The position numbers and the translations under genes were made by a program. Below, piece by piece: positions 35,141 through 43,772 of a stretch of DNA of 64,000 bases. A model generated the notes under the pieces. It saw only the letters and a list, made by a program, of their open reading frames with translations. It did not search any database and was not told the origin of the DNA. Source of the stretch: Hylemonella sp. (GTDB lineage Bacteria; Pseudomonadota; Gammaproteobacteria; Burkholderiales; Burkholderiaceae_C); NCBI GenBank assembly GCA_030680575.1, contig JAUXVI010000025.1, forward strand, positions 34,069 to 98,068. Direction: 5' to 3'. Each line of letters starts with the position of its first letter. The stretch's first letter is position 1.

Positions 35141-36856
35141 ATGAAAATTGCCAACAAGATACGCATCGCGGTGATCGCCGTCATCACGGTGCAATTGCTC
35201 AACTCGGTCATCCTGTCGGTGCGTTCCGGCGGCGTGCAGAAGGCCACCGACGAAATCTGGGCGCCGCTGAACACCCGGTCACGCCAGGCCAGTGAATGGC
35301 TGGGTCTGGCCCAGGCCAATGCGGCACGCGCCACGGCCGTGGCCTTGTCGAGCGACGCCAATGTGCAAAGCGCCCTGAAGAACGACATCGCCACCGCCGA
35401 GTCGCGGGTGGCGGAACTCGAAGGTCTGGTCAAGTCCGGCGCGCGGCCCGGGCCGGAAAGCGCCCAGTTCGAGAAGGTGGCCGCCGCCCGCCAGGCAATG
35501 GCCGCCGCCCAGACCAAGGTGCTGCAGTCGCAAGGGCCGGAGACGGCCCAACTGGTCACGCAGACCCTGGCCCCGGCCGTCAACACCTACGTGGGCCACC
35601 TCAAGGAACTGGTGAAGCTGCAGGAAGCCGAGATCGTGCACCTGCAGGCCGAATACGCCGGCATCCGCAACACCAACGTGGTGTTTGGCGTTTCCCTGAT
35701 CCTGGTCCTGCTCAGCTGCATCGTGATCGGCGCCGTGTGGCTGGTGCGAGCCATCCGCGTGCCGCTGGCCGACGCCAACCGCCTGGCAGCGGGCATTGCC
35801 CAAGGCGACTTGAGTCAGACCATCGAAACGTCGCGCCAGGATGAATTCGGCGAGCTCATGCAATCGCTCGCCACCATGAACGCTTCCCTGGCCACCATGG
35901 TGGCACAGGTGCGCGCCAGCACCGACAACATTGCCCTGGCCAGTGCCGAGATCGCCACCGGCAACAACGATCTGTCGCAGCGCACCGAAAGCACCTCCAG
36001 CGATCTGCAGGCCACGGCGTCGTCCATGGACAAGCTGACCCACACCGTCCAGCTCAGTGCCGACAACGCCCGCCAGGCCAGCCAGTTGGCCGGCAATGCG
36101 TCGGCCGTGGCAGAGCGTGGTGGCGAGGTGGTCAGCCAGGTGGTGAGCACGATGGAAGACATCAACGCCAGCAGCCGCAAGATCAACGACATCATCAGCG
36201 TCATCGACGGCATCGCCTTCCAGACCAACATCCTGGCGCTGAATGCCGCGGTGGAAGCCGCGCGGGCTGGCGAGCAGGGGCGCGGTTTTGCCGTGGTGGC
36301 CAGCGAAGTGCGTAGCCTGGCCGGCCGCAGCGCCGAAGCCGCCAAGGAAATCAAGAGCCTGATCGGCACCTCGGTGGACAAGGTGGAAGCCGGCATGAAC
36401 CTGGTCGCCAGTGCCGGCACCACGATGAACGACATCGTCCAGTCCGTGCGCCGCGTGACCGACGTGGTGGGCGAAATCACGGCGGCGGCCACCGAGCAGA
36501 GCGCGGGCATTGCCCAGGTCAATCAGGCCATCGGCAATCTGGACCAGATGACCCAGCAGAACGCCGCCCTGGTGGAGCAAAGCGCTGCCGCTGCACAAAG
36601 CATGCGGGAACAGGCCGATCAGCTGGCCCAAGCCGTGTCGGTCTTCAACATCCAGGGCTCGGGCGCCAAGGCAGCTCCCGCCCCCGCCGCCCCGCGGCCC
36701 CCACGCCCGACCAGCCTGCCGGCGCAAAGCCGTGCCACACCGGCACCGGCCGTGAACACGCCGGCGGCAAAACCCGCTCTGTCGGTCCCGGCGGCCGCGA
36801 CCAAGCCGGCACCGGCCAGCGTGCGCGCCTCCGACGACGACTGGGAAACCTTCTAA
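35141..36856 (+). CDS. Methyl-accepting chemotaxis protein
   Basis: This 571-residue chemoreceptor has an N-terminal membrane helix (about residues 8-25), a periplasmic helical domain, a second helix (about 184-206, [20 protein letters not shown]), HAMP, and the signalling domain with the hairpin tip [28 protein letters not shown] Pro/Ala-rich linker ends in DDDWETF, which matches the WETF-type tether for CheR/CheB. Its place between amide and urease genes suggests a nitrogen-compound chemoreceptor, by inference. Confidence 0.92.
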   Translation: MKIANKIRIAVIAVITVQLLNSVILSVRSGGVQKATDEIWAPLNTRSRQASEWLGLAQANAARATAVALSSDANVQSALKNDIATAESRVAELEGLVKSGARPGPESAQFEKVAAARQAMAAAQTKVLQSQGPETAQLVTQTLAPAVNTYVGHLKELVKLQEAEIVHLQAEYAGIRNTNVVFGVSLILVLLSCIVIGAVWLVRAIRVPLADANRLAAGIAQGDLSQTIETSRQDEFGELMQSLATMNASLATMVAQVRASTDNIALASAEIATGNNDLSQRTESTSSDLQATASSMDKLTHTVQLSADNARQASQLAGNASAVAERGGEVVSQVVSTMEDINASSRKINDIISVIDGIAFQTNILALNAAVEAARAGEQGRGFAVVASEVRSLAGRSAEAAKEIKSLIGTSVDKVEAGMNLVASAGTTMNDIVQSVRRVTDVVGEITAAATEQSAGIAQVNQAIGNLDQMTQQNAALVEQSAAAAQSMREQADQLAQAVSVFNIQGSGAKAAPAPAAPRPPRPTSLPAQSRATPAPAVNTPAAKPALSVPAAATKPAPASVRASDDDWETF

Positions 36857-37166
36857 GCGTCACACCCTTCCGGCAGCCGCGGCACAGACGTGCACGCGGC
36901 GGACAGCGCGTAGCGGCCAGCCTTGCACCAGCCGCGCTCCATGGTGGTGCACGGCACCCCGCCGCGTGCACCACCATCTTGCATTCCACCGCCTCCCGGC
37001 GGTGGCGCGCCACCCCCCGCCCCGTATGGGCCCATGGCAAACACCTCGCGCAGCGGCACGGCTATTGCATAGCCTGCTTCAGACTCGAACTGCCACGCCA
37101 TGGAACTGACTCCCCGTGTTCGGCCGGCCTTGGCGGCCGCGCGGTCTGACTTGGAAGCGAAGCGAT
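36857..37166. other. Gap before ureA with strong palindromes and a duplicated gene start
   Basis: No convincing gene. A perfect 12-bp inverted repeat TGGTGGTGCACG/CGTGCACCACCA lies at 36942-36976, with a further TTGCACCA half-site just upstream at 36924. The 14-bp palindrome GGTGGCGCGCCACC is near 37002. The 17 bases ATGGAACTGACTCCCCG occur at 37100 and again at the true ureA start 37167, out of frame with each other. The minus-strand ORF across 36853-37101 is Gly/Pro-rich and unsupported. Confidence 0.6.
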
Positions 37167-37469
37167 ATGGAACTGACTCCCCGCGAAAAAGACAAGCTGC
37201 TGATCTTCACCGCTGCGCTGCTGGCCGAGCGGCGCCGCGCCCGCGGCCTCAAGCTCAACTACCCGGAAGCGGTGGCCTACATCAGCGCCGCCGTGATGGA
37301 GGGCGCACGCGACGGCAAGACCGTGGCCCAGCTCATGAGCGAAGGGCGCACCCTGCTCACGCGCAACGACGTGATGGACGGCATTGCCGAGATGATTCCT
37401 GACATCCAGGTCGAAGCCACCTTCCCCGACGGCACCAAGCTCGTCACCGTGCACCAGCCCATTGTTTGA
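37167..37469 (+). CDS. ureA: Urease subunit gamma
   Basis: This 100-residue small structural subunit of urease reads [23 protein letters not shown], with the conserved [21 protein letters not shown]. The ATG at 37167 is set by homology length. An identical 17-base copy of the gene start 67 bases upstream is out of frame and stays out of frame, so it cannot give UreA. The gene opens the ureA-orf-ureB-ureC-ureE-ureF-ureG run. Confidence 0.96.
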   Translation: MELTPREKDKLLIFTAALLAERRRARGLKLNYPEAVAYISAAVMEGARDGKTVAQLMSEGRTLLTRNDVMDGIAEMIPDIQVEATFPDGTKLVTVHQPIV

Positions 37470-37494
37470 ACACCACCCCAGACAGGAGAACCCC

Positions 37495-37680
37495 ATGCCA
37501 CGCGCCCTTCACATTGCTACAAAATCAATAGCTATCAGCGCTTTAATGACGGGCGCAAATGCCGTTTTTGCCCATGAGGGCCACGGCCTGCACGGCAGCC
37601 ACTGGCATGCCACCGACCTCTGGGGTTATGTTGCTGTTGGCGTCCTGATCGCCGCCATCATCTGGCAAGCCCGCAAGTGA
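37495..37680 (+). CDS. Small His-rich membrane protein in the urease operon
   Basis: This 61-residue protein has an N-terminal hydrophobic segment (a signal peptide or first helix, residues 7-24), the histidine-rich loop [15 protein letters not shown], and a C-terminal helix ([15 protein letters not shown]). The ATG at 37495 has AGGAG 6 bases upstream. Its position between ureA and ureB and the periplasmic His cluster suggest nickel binding or uptake, by inference only. Its first codons overlap a dispersed repeat copy. Confidence 0.75.
   Translation: MPRALHIATKSIAISALMTGANAVFAHEGHGLHGSHWHATDLWGYVAVGVLIAAIIWQARK
37507..37560 (+). repeat. Dispersed repeat copy inside the small urease-operon protein
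   Basis: ATTGCTACAAAATCAATAGC, then TATCAGCGCTTTAATGACGG. It encodes [10 protein letters not shown], the hydrophobic N-terminal segment of the His-rich protein, in the same frame as the other translated copies. Confidence 0.7.
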
Positions 37681-37699
37681 TGCTCCCCAGGAGGCCCGC

Positions 37700-38005
37700 A
37701 TGATTCCCGGTGAACTGCTGATCGACGACGGCGCGCACCAGCTCAACCCCGGGCGCCACACCCTGACCCTGGTGGTGAAAAACACCGGCGATCGGCCGAT
37801 CCAGGTCGGCTCGCACTACCACTTTGCCGAAACCAATGCTGCACTCGGCTTCGACCGCGACGCGGCACGCGGCATGCGGCTCAACATTGCCTCCGGCACC
37901 GCGGTGCGCTTCGAGCCCGGCCAGCAGCGCACGGTGGAGCTGGTGGACTACGCCGGCGAGCGCAGGGTGTACGGCTTTCGTGGCCTTGTTCAAGGAAAAG
38001 TATGA
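37700..38005 (+). CDS. ureB: Urease subunit beta
   Basis: This 101-residue structural subunit reads [19 protein letters not shown], then [21 protein letters not shown], and ends [11 protein letters not shown], the standard UreB pattern and length. It is followed by an 89-base gap containing a palindromic intergenic repeat before ureC. Confidence 0.96.
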   Translation: MIPGELLIDDGAHQLNPGRHTLTLVVKNTGDRPIQVGSHYHFAETNAALGFDRDAARGMRLNIASGTAVRFEPGQQRTVELVDYAGERRVYGFRGLVQGKV

Positions 38006-38036
38006 ACTGCCCCCACGCTCATCACTTTGTGTATTC

Positions 38037-38092
38037 ACTGCCCCCCGAGGGGGCCACAGCCTCCCTTGGGGCGGCCCGGCGGGAGTCCTGAG
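38037..38092. repeat. GC-rich palindromic intergenic repeat between ureB and ureC
   Basis: CTGCCCCCCGAGGGGGCCAC, then CCTTGGGGCGGCCCGGCGGG, fills the gap. CCCCCGAGGGGG is a perfect palindrome, and the whole motif is one I recall as common between genes in Burkholderiales. It could form an RNA hairpin that tunes expression within the operon. Confidence 0.6.
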
Positions 38093-38094
38093 CC

Positions 38095-39813
38095 ATGGCA
38101 ACCATTGGACGACAAGCCTATGCCGAGATGTTCGGCCCCACCGTGGGCGACCGCGTGCGCCTGGCCGACACTGAGTTGATCGTCGAGGTTGAGCAGGACT
38201 ACACACTGCGCGCTGGTGGTTATGGGGAGGAAGTGAAGTTCGGCGGCGGCAAGACCATCCGCGACGGCATGGCGCAGAGCCAGCGAGCCCGCCATGAAGG
38301 CGCCATGGACACGGTACTGACCAACGCCCTCATCCTCGACCACTGGGGCATCGTCAAGGCCGACATCGGTTTGAAAGGCGGGCGCATCGCCGCCATCGGC
38401 AAGGCCGGCAACCCCGACACGCAACCCGGCGTGGACATGGTCATCGGCCCGGGCACCGAGATCATCAGCTGCGAAGGCAACATCGTCACCGCCGGCGGCA
38501 TCGACAGCCACATCCACTTCATCGCGCCACAGCAGATCGAAGAAGCGCTGTGCAGCGGCGTCACCACCATGCTGGGCGGCGGCACCGGGCCGGCCACTGG
38601 CACCTTTGCCACCACCTGCACCCCGGGGCCGTGGAACCTGGAGCGCATGCTGCAGGCGGCCGACGCCTTTCCCATGAACCTGGGTTTTCTCGGCAAGGGC
38701 AATGCCGCGCTGCCAGGCGCGCTGCATGAGCAGATCAACGCCGGTGCGATTGGCCTGAAGCTGCACGAGGACTGGGGCACCACGCCGGCCGCCATCGACA
38801 ACTGCCTGAACGTGGCGGAAGAAACCGACACGCAGGTGGCGATCCACACCGACACGCTCAACGAGAGCGGCTTCGTGGAAGACACGGTGGCCGCCTTCAA
38901 GGGCCGCACCATCCACACCTTCCACACCGAAGGTGCCGGCGGCGGCCACGCGCCCGATATTTTGAAAGTGGTGGGCGAAGCCAACGTGCTGCCCTCCTCC
39001 ACCAACCCGACGCGGCCCTACACCGTCAACACGTTGGACGAGCACGTGGACATGCTGATGGTGTGCCACCACCTCGACCCGGCGATTGCCGAGGACCTGG
39101 CTTTTGCCGAAAGCCGCATCCGCAAGGAAACCATTGCGGCCGAAGATATCCTGCACGACCTGGGCGCCATCAGCATGTTCAGCTCCGACTCGCAGGCCAT
39201 GGGCCGCGTGGGCGAAGTGATCATCCGCACCTGGCAAACCGCGCACAAGATGAAGCAACAGCGCGGCAAGCTGCCGGGTGACTCAGACCGCCACGACAAC
39301 TTCCGCGTCAAACGCTACCTGGCCAAATACACCATCAACCCGGCCATCACCCACGGCATCAGCCACGAGGTGGGCAGCATCGAGATCGGCAAGTGGGCCG
39401 ACCTGGTGGTGTTCAAGCCGGCCTTCTTCGGCATCAAGCCTGCCCTCATCCTCAAGGGCGGTTTCATCGCCATGGCGGCCATGGGCGACCCGAATGCCAG
39501 CATCCCGACGCCGCAGCCGGTGCACTACCGGCCGATGTTCGGTGCCTTTGGCGGCGCCATTGCGCAGACCTCGCTCACCTTCGTCTCGCAAGCCGGCATC
39601 GCCGCCGACATCGGCTCGCGCTTCGGCCTGTCCAAACGGCTGGCGGCGGTGAAGGGCATCCGCGGCATCGGCAAGCGGCACATGATCCACAACGACTACG
39701 CGCCACGCATGGAGGTGGATGCACAAACCTATGTGGTGCGGGCCGACGGCCATCTACTCACGTGCGAGCCGGCAGTGAGCCTGCCCATGACACAACGCTA
39801 CTTCCTGTTCTGA
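38095..39813 (+). CDS. ureC: Urease subunit alpha
   Basis: This 572-residue catalytic subunit carries the nickel ligands: the SHIHF pair (about residues 139 and 141), the carbamylated lysine in GLKLHEDWG, the histidines in [12 protein letters not shown] and [16 protein letters not shown], and the Asp in [14 protein letters not shown]. The flap histidine in MVCHHLDP is present. Nothing suggests loss of activity. Its stop overlaps the ureE start by one base. Confidence 0.97.
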   Translation: MATIGRQAYAEMFGPTVGDRVRLADTELIVEVEQDYTLRAGGYGEEVKFGGGKTIRDGMAQSQRARHEGAMDTVLTNALILDHWGIVKADIGLKGGRIAAIGKAGNPDTQPGVDMVIGPGTEIISCEGNIVTAGGIDSHIHFIAPQQIEEALCSGVTTMLGGGTGPATGTFATTCTPGPWNLERMLQAADAFPMNLGFLGKGNAALPGALHEQINAGAIGLKLHEDWGTTPAAIDNCLNVAEETDTQVAIHTDTLNESGFVEDTVAAFKGRTIHTFHTEGAGGGHAPDILKVVGEANVLPSSTNPTRPYTVNTLDEHVDMLMVCHHLDPAIAEDLAFAESRIRKETIAAEDILHDLGAISMFSSDSQAMGRVGEVIIRTWQTAHKMKQQRGKLPGDSDRHDNFRVKRYLAKYTINPAITHGISHEVGSIEIGKWADLVVFKPAFFGIKPALILKGGFIAMAAMGDPNASIPTPQPVHYRPMFGAFGGAIAQTSLTFVSQAGIAADIGSRFGLSKRLAAVKGIRGIGKRHMIHNDYAPRMEVDAQTYVVRADGHLLTCEPAVSLPMTQRYFLF

Positions 39814-40364
39814 TGCTGCAAATTTCCAAACTCCTCCCGCGCGGCCAGGGCCTGGCCGCGCCCTTGATCCGCCGCGCTGCCACAGTGGAACTCGACTGGG
39901 ACGTGCGCCAGAAAAGCCGTTTTGCCGCCACCGACTCGTTGGGGCGCGAACTCGGCATCTTCCTGCCGCGCGGCAGCGTGGTGCGCGGCGGCGACGTGCT
40001 GGTGGCCGAAGACGGCTCGCTCATCCAAGTGATCGCTGCGCCGCAGGCGGTGCTGCGCATCACCGCCTGTGCCGAACACGGCACACCGTTCGACCTGACG
40101 CGCGCTGCCTACCACTTGGGCAACCGGCACGTGCCGATCGAGTTGCAACCCGACCACCTGAAGATCGAGCCCGACCACGTGCTGGCCGACATGCTGCGTG
40201 CCATGCACCTGACGGTGGTGGAACAACAGGCCGCCTTCGAACCCGAGGGCGGCGCTTATGCACAAGGCGGCCACAGCCATGGGCATGGCCACGCGCACGG
40301 CCATGCAGAGGCGCATGCACACCCGCATGAACACCATGGCCACGATCATGGACATGCACACTGA
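39813..40364 (+). CDS. ureE: Urease accessory protein UreE, His-rich tail
   Basis: This 183-residue nickel metallochaperone has an N-terminal UreE domain ([21 protein letters not shown]) and a central metal-binding domain ([23 protein letters not shown]). The last 30 residues hold about 14 histidines ([20 protein letters not shown]). The long His tail implies storage of several nickel ions. The coding sequence for this tail overlaps the start of ureF in another frame. Confidence 0.95.
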   Translation: MLQISKLLPRGQGLAAPLIRRAATVELDWDVRQKSRFAATDSLGRELGIFLPRGSVVRGGDVLVAEDGSLIQVIAAPQAVLRITACAEHGTPFDLTRAAYHLGNRHVPIELQPDHLKIEPDHVLADMLRAMHLTVVEQQAAFEPEGGAYAQGGHSHGHGHAHGHAEAHAHPHEHHGHDHGHAH

Positions 40365-41049
40365 CACACCGCTGCCCGCCGCCAGCCTGCTGCAACTGAT
40401 CTGGCTCGCCTCGCCGGCATTGCCAGTGGGCGGTTTTTCCTACTCAGAAGGGCTGGAAGCCGCCGTGGATACAGCACGGGTTGCGACAGAAAAAGAAGCA
40501 GCCGACTGGCTGACCGACCAGCTGCACCTGACGCTGGCGCGCGCCGACCTGCCCGTGCTGGCACGCGCCATCGCCGCTTGGCGTGCCGACGACCACACGG
40601 CCCTGCAGACCCTCAACAGCTGGCTGCTGCAGACGCGTGAAACCAGCGAGTTGCGGGCGCAGACGGTGCAGATGGGCCGCTCGCTGCTGGAGTGGCTGCG
40701 CAACCACGACGGCATGGCGCCGGCGCAGCTGCAGGCCTGTGCCGCATTGGAGCCGAGTTACCCCATTGCCTTTGCGCTGGCCGCCGCCAGCACCCAAGCC
40801 CCGGTGCGCGACTGCCTGCTGGCCTACGCCTTCGGCTGGGCCGAGAACATGATGCAGGCCGCCATCAAATCAGTGCCGCTGGGGCAAAGCGCCGGCCAGC
40901 GCATCCTGGCCCGGCTGGCGGCCGACATTCCGGCCGCGGTAGATGCCGCCGGCCAGTTGCCCGAAGCCGACTGGCAAGCCTTCAGCCCGATGCTGGCCAT
41001 TCTTTCCAGCCAGCACGAAACCCAATATTCACGCCTGTTCCGCTCCTGA
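40348..41049 (+). CDS. ureF: Urease accessory protein UreF
   Basis: This protein of about 233 residues is the UreF GTPase-activating and scaffold partner of UreD and UreG. The signature [21 protein letters not shown] is clear. ATG 40348 or ATG 40354 are the likely starts; both lie inside the 3' end of ureE. The track start at 40258 would only add residues encoded antiphase to the UreE His tail. No strong ribosome-binding site is seen, so translation is probably coupled to ureE. Confidence 0.93.
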   Translation: MDMHTDTPLPAASLLQLIWLASPALPVGGFSYSEGLEAAVDTARVATEKEAADWLTDQLHLTLARADLPVLARAIAAWRADDHTALQTLNSWLLQTRETSELRAQTVQMGRSLLEWLRNHDGMAPAQLQACAALEPSYPIAFALAAASTQAPVRDCLLAYAFGWAENMMQAAIKSVPLGQSAGQRILARLAADIPAAVDAAGQLPEADWQAFSPMLAILSSQHETQYSRLFRS

Positions 41050-41053
41050 CACC

Positions 41054-41707
41054 ATGACCCTGCACCACATCCCGAATCGCACCAAGACCCTGCCGCCGCT
41101 GCGCGTGGGCATCGGCGGCCCGGTCGGCTCCGGCAAGACCACGCTGCTGGAAATGCTGTGCAAGGCCATGCGCGAGCAGTACGACCTGGTGGCCATCACC
41201 AACGACATCTACACCAAGGAAGACCAGCGTCTGTTGACGGTCAGCGGCGCGCTGCCGGCCGAGCGCATCATGGGCGTGGAGACCGGCGGCTGCCCGCACA
41301 CCGCCATCCGCGAAGACGCCTCCATCAACCTGGAAGCCATCGACCGCATGCTGGCCGACTTCCCTGATGCCGACATCGTGTTCATCGAATCCGGCGGCGA
41401 CAACCTGGCTGCCACCTTCAGCCCCGAGCTGAGCGACCTGACGATCTACGTGATTGATGTGGCCGCCGGCGAAAAGATCCCGCGCAAGGGCGGCCCCGGC
41501 ATCACCAAGAGCGACCTCTTCGTCATCAACAAGACCGACCTCGCGCCTTATGTGGGCGCGAACCTGGATGTGATGAAGGCGGACACCGAGCGCATGCGCA
41601 CCAACGCGCAAGGGCTGAAACCGTTCGTGATGACCAACCTCAAGACACTCGCCGGCGTGGACGAGGTGGTGAAGTTCATCGAGACTCGAGGACTGTTGCA
41701 GGGTTGA
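41054..41707 (+). CDS. ureG: Urease accessory GTPase UreG
   Basis: This 217-residue GTPase drives nickel insertion. It has the P-loop [17 protein letters not shown], the metal-binding Cys-Pro-His motif in [15 protein letters not shown], the switch region and the NKTD guanine-specificity motif ([12 protein letters not shown]). It starts 4 bases after ureF and ends the operon. The integron-type cassette begins 80 bases downstream. Confidence 0.97.
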   Translation: MTLHHIPNRTKTLPPLRVGIGGPVGSGKTTLLEMLCKAMREQYDLVAITNDIYTKEDQRLLTVSGALPAERIMGVETGGCPHTAIREDASINLEAIDRMLADFPDADIVFIESGGDNLAATFSPELSDLTIYVIDVAAGEKIPRKGGPGITKSDLFVINKTDLAPYVGANLDVMKADTERMRTNAQGLKPFVMTNLKTLAGVDEVVKFIETRGLLQG

Positions 41708-41789
41708 GGCCGGGCTACGGGTCTGCACATTGGGTTTCGACGGTCCGCGATAGACCCGATGCGGACAGTCGCTGGCGGTGAAAACGGGC

Positions 41790-41918
41790 GCTCAACGTTC
41801 GAGTTAACCCGCCAGCGGAGGCATGGCGCCTTGGCCCGGTTGGCGAAAATGTACCGCGTACCGCCGACCGGACCAAGGTGCCCTGCCGAAGCAGGTCCGG
41901 TTGAACGAGGGGTTAGGC
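41790..41918 (-). repeat. attC-like integron recombination site (129 bp)
   Basis: Read on the minus strand, GCCTAAC (RYYYAAC) at 41918 overlaps the stop codon of the DUF2971 gene, and GTTGAGC (GTTRRRY) closes the site at 41790. Between them are paired L-type segments (CTCGTTCAACC and GGTTAACTCGAACG) and a long imperfect stem (GGCGCCTTGGCCCGGTTGGCG against CGCCGACCGGACCAAGGTGC). Consensus ends, symmetry and length all fit attC sites. Confidence 0.85.
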
Positions 41919-42813
41919 ATCGGCCGACGGCGCGGGTCCAACGCCAATCTTGCCCCTGCTGAAATGCGCGTACTTGATCGCAACTGCCGGGTTGTACGTT
42001 CTGACCTGTTCTTCGACGGCGAGCCTGTCAGCGAGCTTCATGTTCCAACCAAGGACCAAGCTTGCAACGCAGTTCTTCGGTACTTGCCAAGTAAACAGCT
42101 GCCTTCCAGGCACCGCGTGTGCTTGGCAATCCGACAAAGGGAGCACTACTCGTACTTCCTGCTCGTAGCTCCAATCTTGGAACTTGGTAAAGAAGAGCGA
42201 TCTATGAGACTGCGGATCGAAGGTGACGCCTGACGTCTCGCGTTGATACGTGACTGGCGTCAGCTGGCGAAGAACGCCAGTTTGGTCCCCCAAGAAGACT
42301 TGATCCAAGTTCCTGAACTCGACGGCCAAGCCGCTGGCGTTGGCTGCATAGTGAGCCCACATTGGGAGGGAGTCGAATCGCCGTGACAGACAGAAAAGAC
42401 CAACCTTCGACGACATCTCGTGGGCAGTGTCGGCAAGTAACTGTTCAAGTGTCGATATTGAGTCGTAGAAGGAAGAGTGAATCAGGCGCGAGGCCTCTGC
42501 CTTAGTTGCCGGTACGCGAACTACCTGATACTTTGGGGCAAGAGTCTGCAGTAGATTGCCCTGCTGGCGCAGATGCGACATGTCCTCATCTGAGTAGCCA
42601 GCCGACCGTAGGCGTGCCAAAGAATCGCGCACCGCTTCCGCATCCATGGCGGGAACCAGTTCAGACGGGTCATTCAGTTCCGAGATCGGCGTGAACTTCA
42701 CCACACCGTTCAGGATGAATCGCAGGGCGTCTGGGCTGGCGATGAATTTGTATAGCGCGGTCATTGGCGGGCCTTCCGCTCAAGTTGCTGCGGGGCGGGC
42801 TTCCGATACCTAA
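41796..42813 (-). mobile_element. Lone integron-type gene cassette
   Basis: The cassette runs on the minus strand from the crossover point in G/TTAGGT (42814-42808) through one ORF to the crossover point in G/TTGAGC (41796-41790). It contains one gene and one attC and no promoter that I can see. No intI-like integrase gene is present anywhere in the window. It therefore looks like a single cassette inserted at a secondary site downstream of ureG. Its GC content is lower than that of the flanks. Confidence 0.78.
41913..42764 (-). CDS. DUF2971 domain protein (integron cassette gene)
   Basis: This 283-residue protein begins MTALYKFIASPDALRFILNG, with the family pattern FTPISELNDPSE and later CLSRRFDSLPMWAHYAANASGLAVEF, which identify DUF2971. 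The biochemical role of the family is not established; such genes are often found in accessory and defence-rich regions. The stop codon TAA lies inside the attC-like core site, as usual for cassette genes. Codon use is less GC-biased than in the flanking genes. Confidence 0.82.
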   Translation of the reverse strand: MTALYKFIASPDALRFILNGVVKFTPISELNDPSELVPAMDAEAVRDSLARLRSAGYSDEDMSHLRQQGNLLQTLAPKYQVVRVPATKAEASRLIHSSFYDSISTLEQLLADTAHEMSSKVGLFCLSRRFDSLPMWAHYAANASGLAVEFRNLDQVFLGDQTGVLRQLTPVTYQRETSGVTFDPQSHRSLFFTKFQDWSYEQEVRVVLPLSDCQAHAVPGRQLFTWQVPKNCVASLVLGWNMKLADRLAVEEQVRTYNPAVAIKYAHFSRGKIGVGPAPSADA

Positions 42814-42936
42814 CGTGATTTAGACCGCAAAAGTGCGGAATAACATGACCGGATGTTCATCTTGACGCCTTCCTTGCTGCAAGCTAGGTGCTTGTTTTGT
42901 TCGAAGATTTCACGCCAATATAGCGCAGGCACCGCG

Positions 42937-43128
42937 CTAGCCCCCGGCCAGGTTCTTGAACAAGTAGCGGGCCAGCGCACCCCAGAAGTCTGCGCCGCTG
43001 TGCTCTTGCGCCAGCCGGCTGACATCCACATAGCCCTTGTGCAAGATGACCGCGAAGATCAGCACCAGCCCCAGGATCGCGACGATCTGCAGCGCCGTCT
43101 TGAACAGCGCCTCGCCACGTGCGCTCAC
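42937..43128 (-). CDS. Small membrane protein downstream of rsmD
   Basis: This 63-residue product has one hydrophobic helix (residues 11-28, ALQIVAILGLVLIFAVIL) and a charged C-terminal half. Its start overlaps the rsmD stop as ATGA, so it is the last gene of a coupled run: M16 peptidase, M16 peptidase, rsmD, this gene. I recognise no family. Confidence 0.65.
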   Translation of the reverse strand: MSARGEALFKTALQIVAILGLVLIFAVILHKGYVDVSRLAQEHSGADFWGALARYLFKNLAGG

Positions 43129-43772
43129 GGCGCTACCTGCACACCGCGTTGCAGCAGATGTGCATGCACCGCGCCCGCCTTGAGGTGGCGATACAGCGCC
43201 AGCCGCAGCGGGATGAGTTGCTCTTCCCCCCAGACACTCGGCGCTTCCAGGTAGATGTAGCCACCGGGCGCCACGGCACGCGCAGCGGCCTGCAGGGCGG
43301 CGTCGAACAATGCCGCATCGAACGGTGGATCGAGAAAAATCAGATCGGCACTGGCCGGCGGCAATTGCTTGAGCGCGGCAATGCCATCACCGCGCTGCAC
43401 CTGAACCGCCTCGGCTTTCAGTTGCTCCTTGATCTTCTTCAGCTGGGCAATGAGCGTCGTGTCCTGCTCCACCAGTTGCACCTGCAACGCGCCGCGCGAG
43501 GCGGCCTCGAAGCCAAGCGCGCCGGTGCCGGCAAAGGCGTCCACGCAACGCCAGCCGGTGAGGTCTTGCCCGAGCCAGTTGAACAGCGTCTCACGCACGC
43601 GGTCGGGCGTGGGGCGCAGGCCGGGCTTGTCGGCCACCGGCAGCTTGCTGCGTTTCCACTGGCCGCCGATGATGCGCACCTCGCCTGCGGCTGCGCGTGC
43701 AGCACGCGCCGGCGCAGCGCCGGGTTTCTTGGCGGCGGGCTTGTTGGGCTTGTGTTGGGTTGATGGTTTCAT
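43125..43772 (-). CDS. rsmD: 16S rRNA (guanine(966)-N(2))-methyltransferase RsmD
   Basis: This 215-residue enzyme methylates G966 of 16S rRNA. Motif I (VDAFAGTGALGFEAASRGA) and the catalytic DPPF motif (LIFLDPPFDAALF) are present. The N-terminal 25 residues are a Lys/Ala-rich extension (NKPAAKKPGAAPARAARA) before the usual VRIIGGQWKRSKL start. It overlaps the upstream peptidase gene by 4 bases. Confidence 0.94.
   Translation of the reverse strand: MKPSTQHKPNKPAAKKPGAAPARAARAAAGEVRIIGGQWKRSKLPVADKPGLRPTPDRVRETLFNWLGQDLTGWRCVDAFAGTGALGFEAASRGALQVQLVEQDTTLIAQLKKIKEQLKAEAVQVQRGDGIAALKQLPPASADLIFLDPPFDAALFDAALQAAARAVAPGGYIYLEAPSVWGEEQLIPLRLALYRHLKAGAVHAHLLQRGVQVAP

Noticed and set aside
36853-37101. 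82-residue minus-strand ORF before ureA
   Set aside because: Composition is dominated by Gly/Pro and by the palindromes of the region. It has no family pattern or ribosome-binding site and overlaps the chemoreceptor stop.
40258-40347. Upstream ATG starts for ureF
   Set aside because: The residues encoded there (Met/Thr/Arg-rich) are only the antiphase reading of the UreE His tail. UreF similarity begins after 40354.
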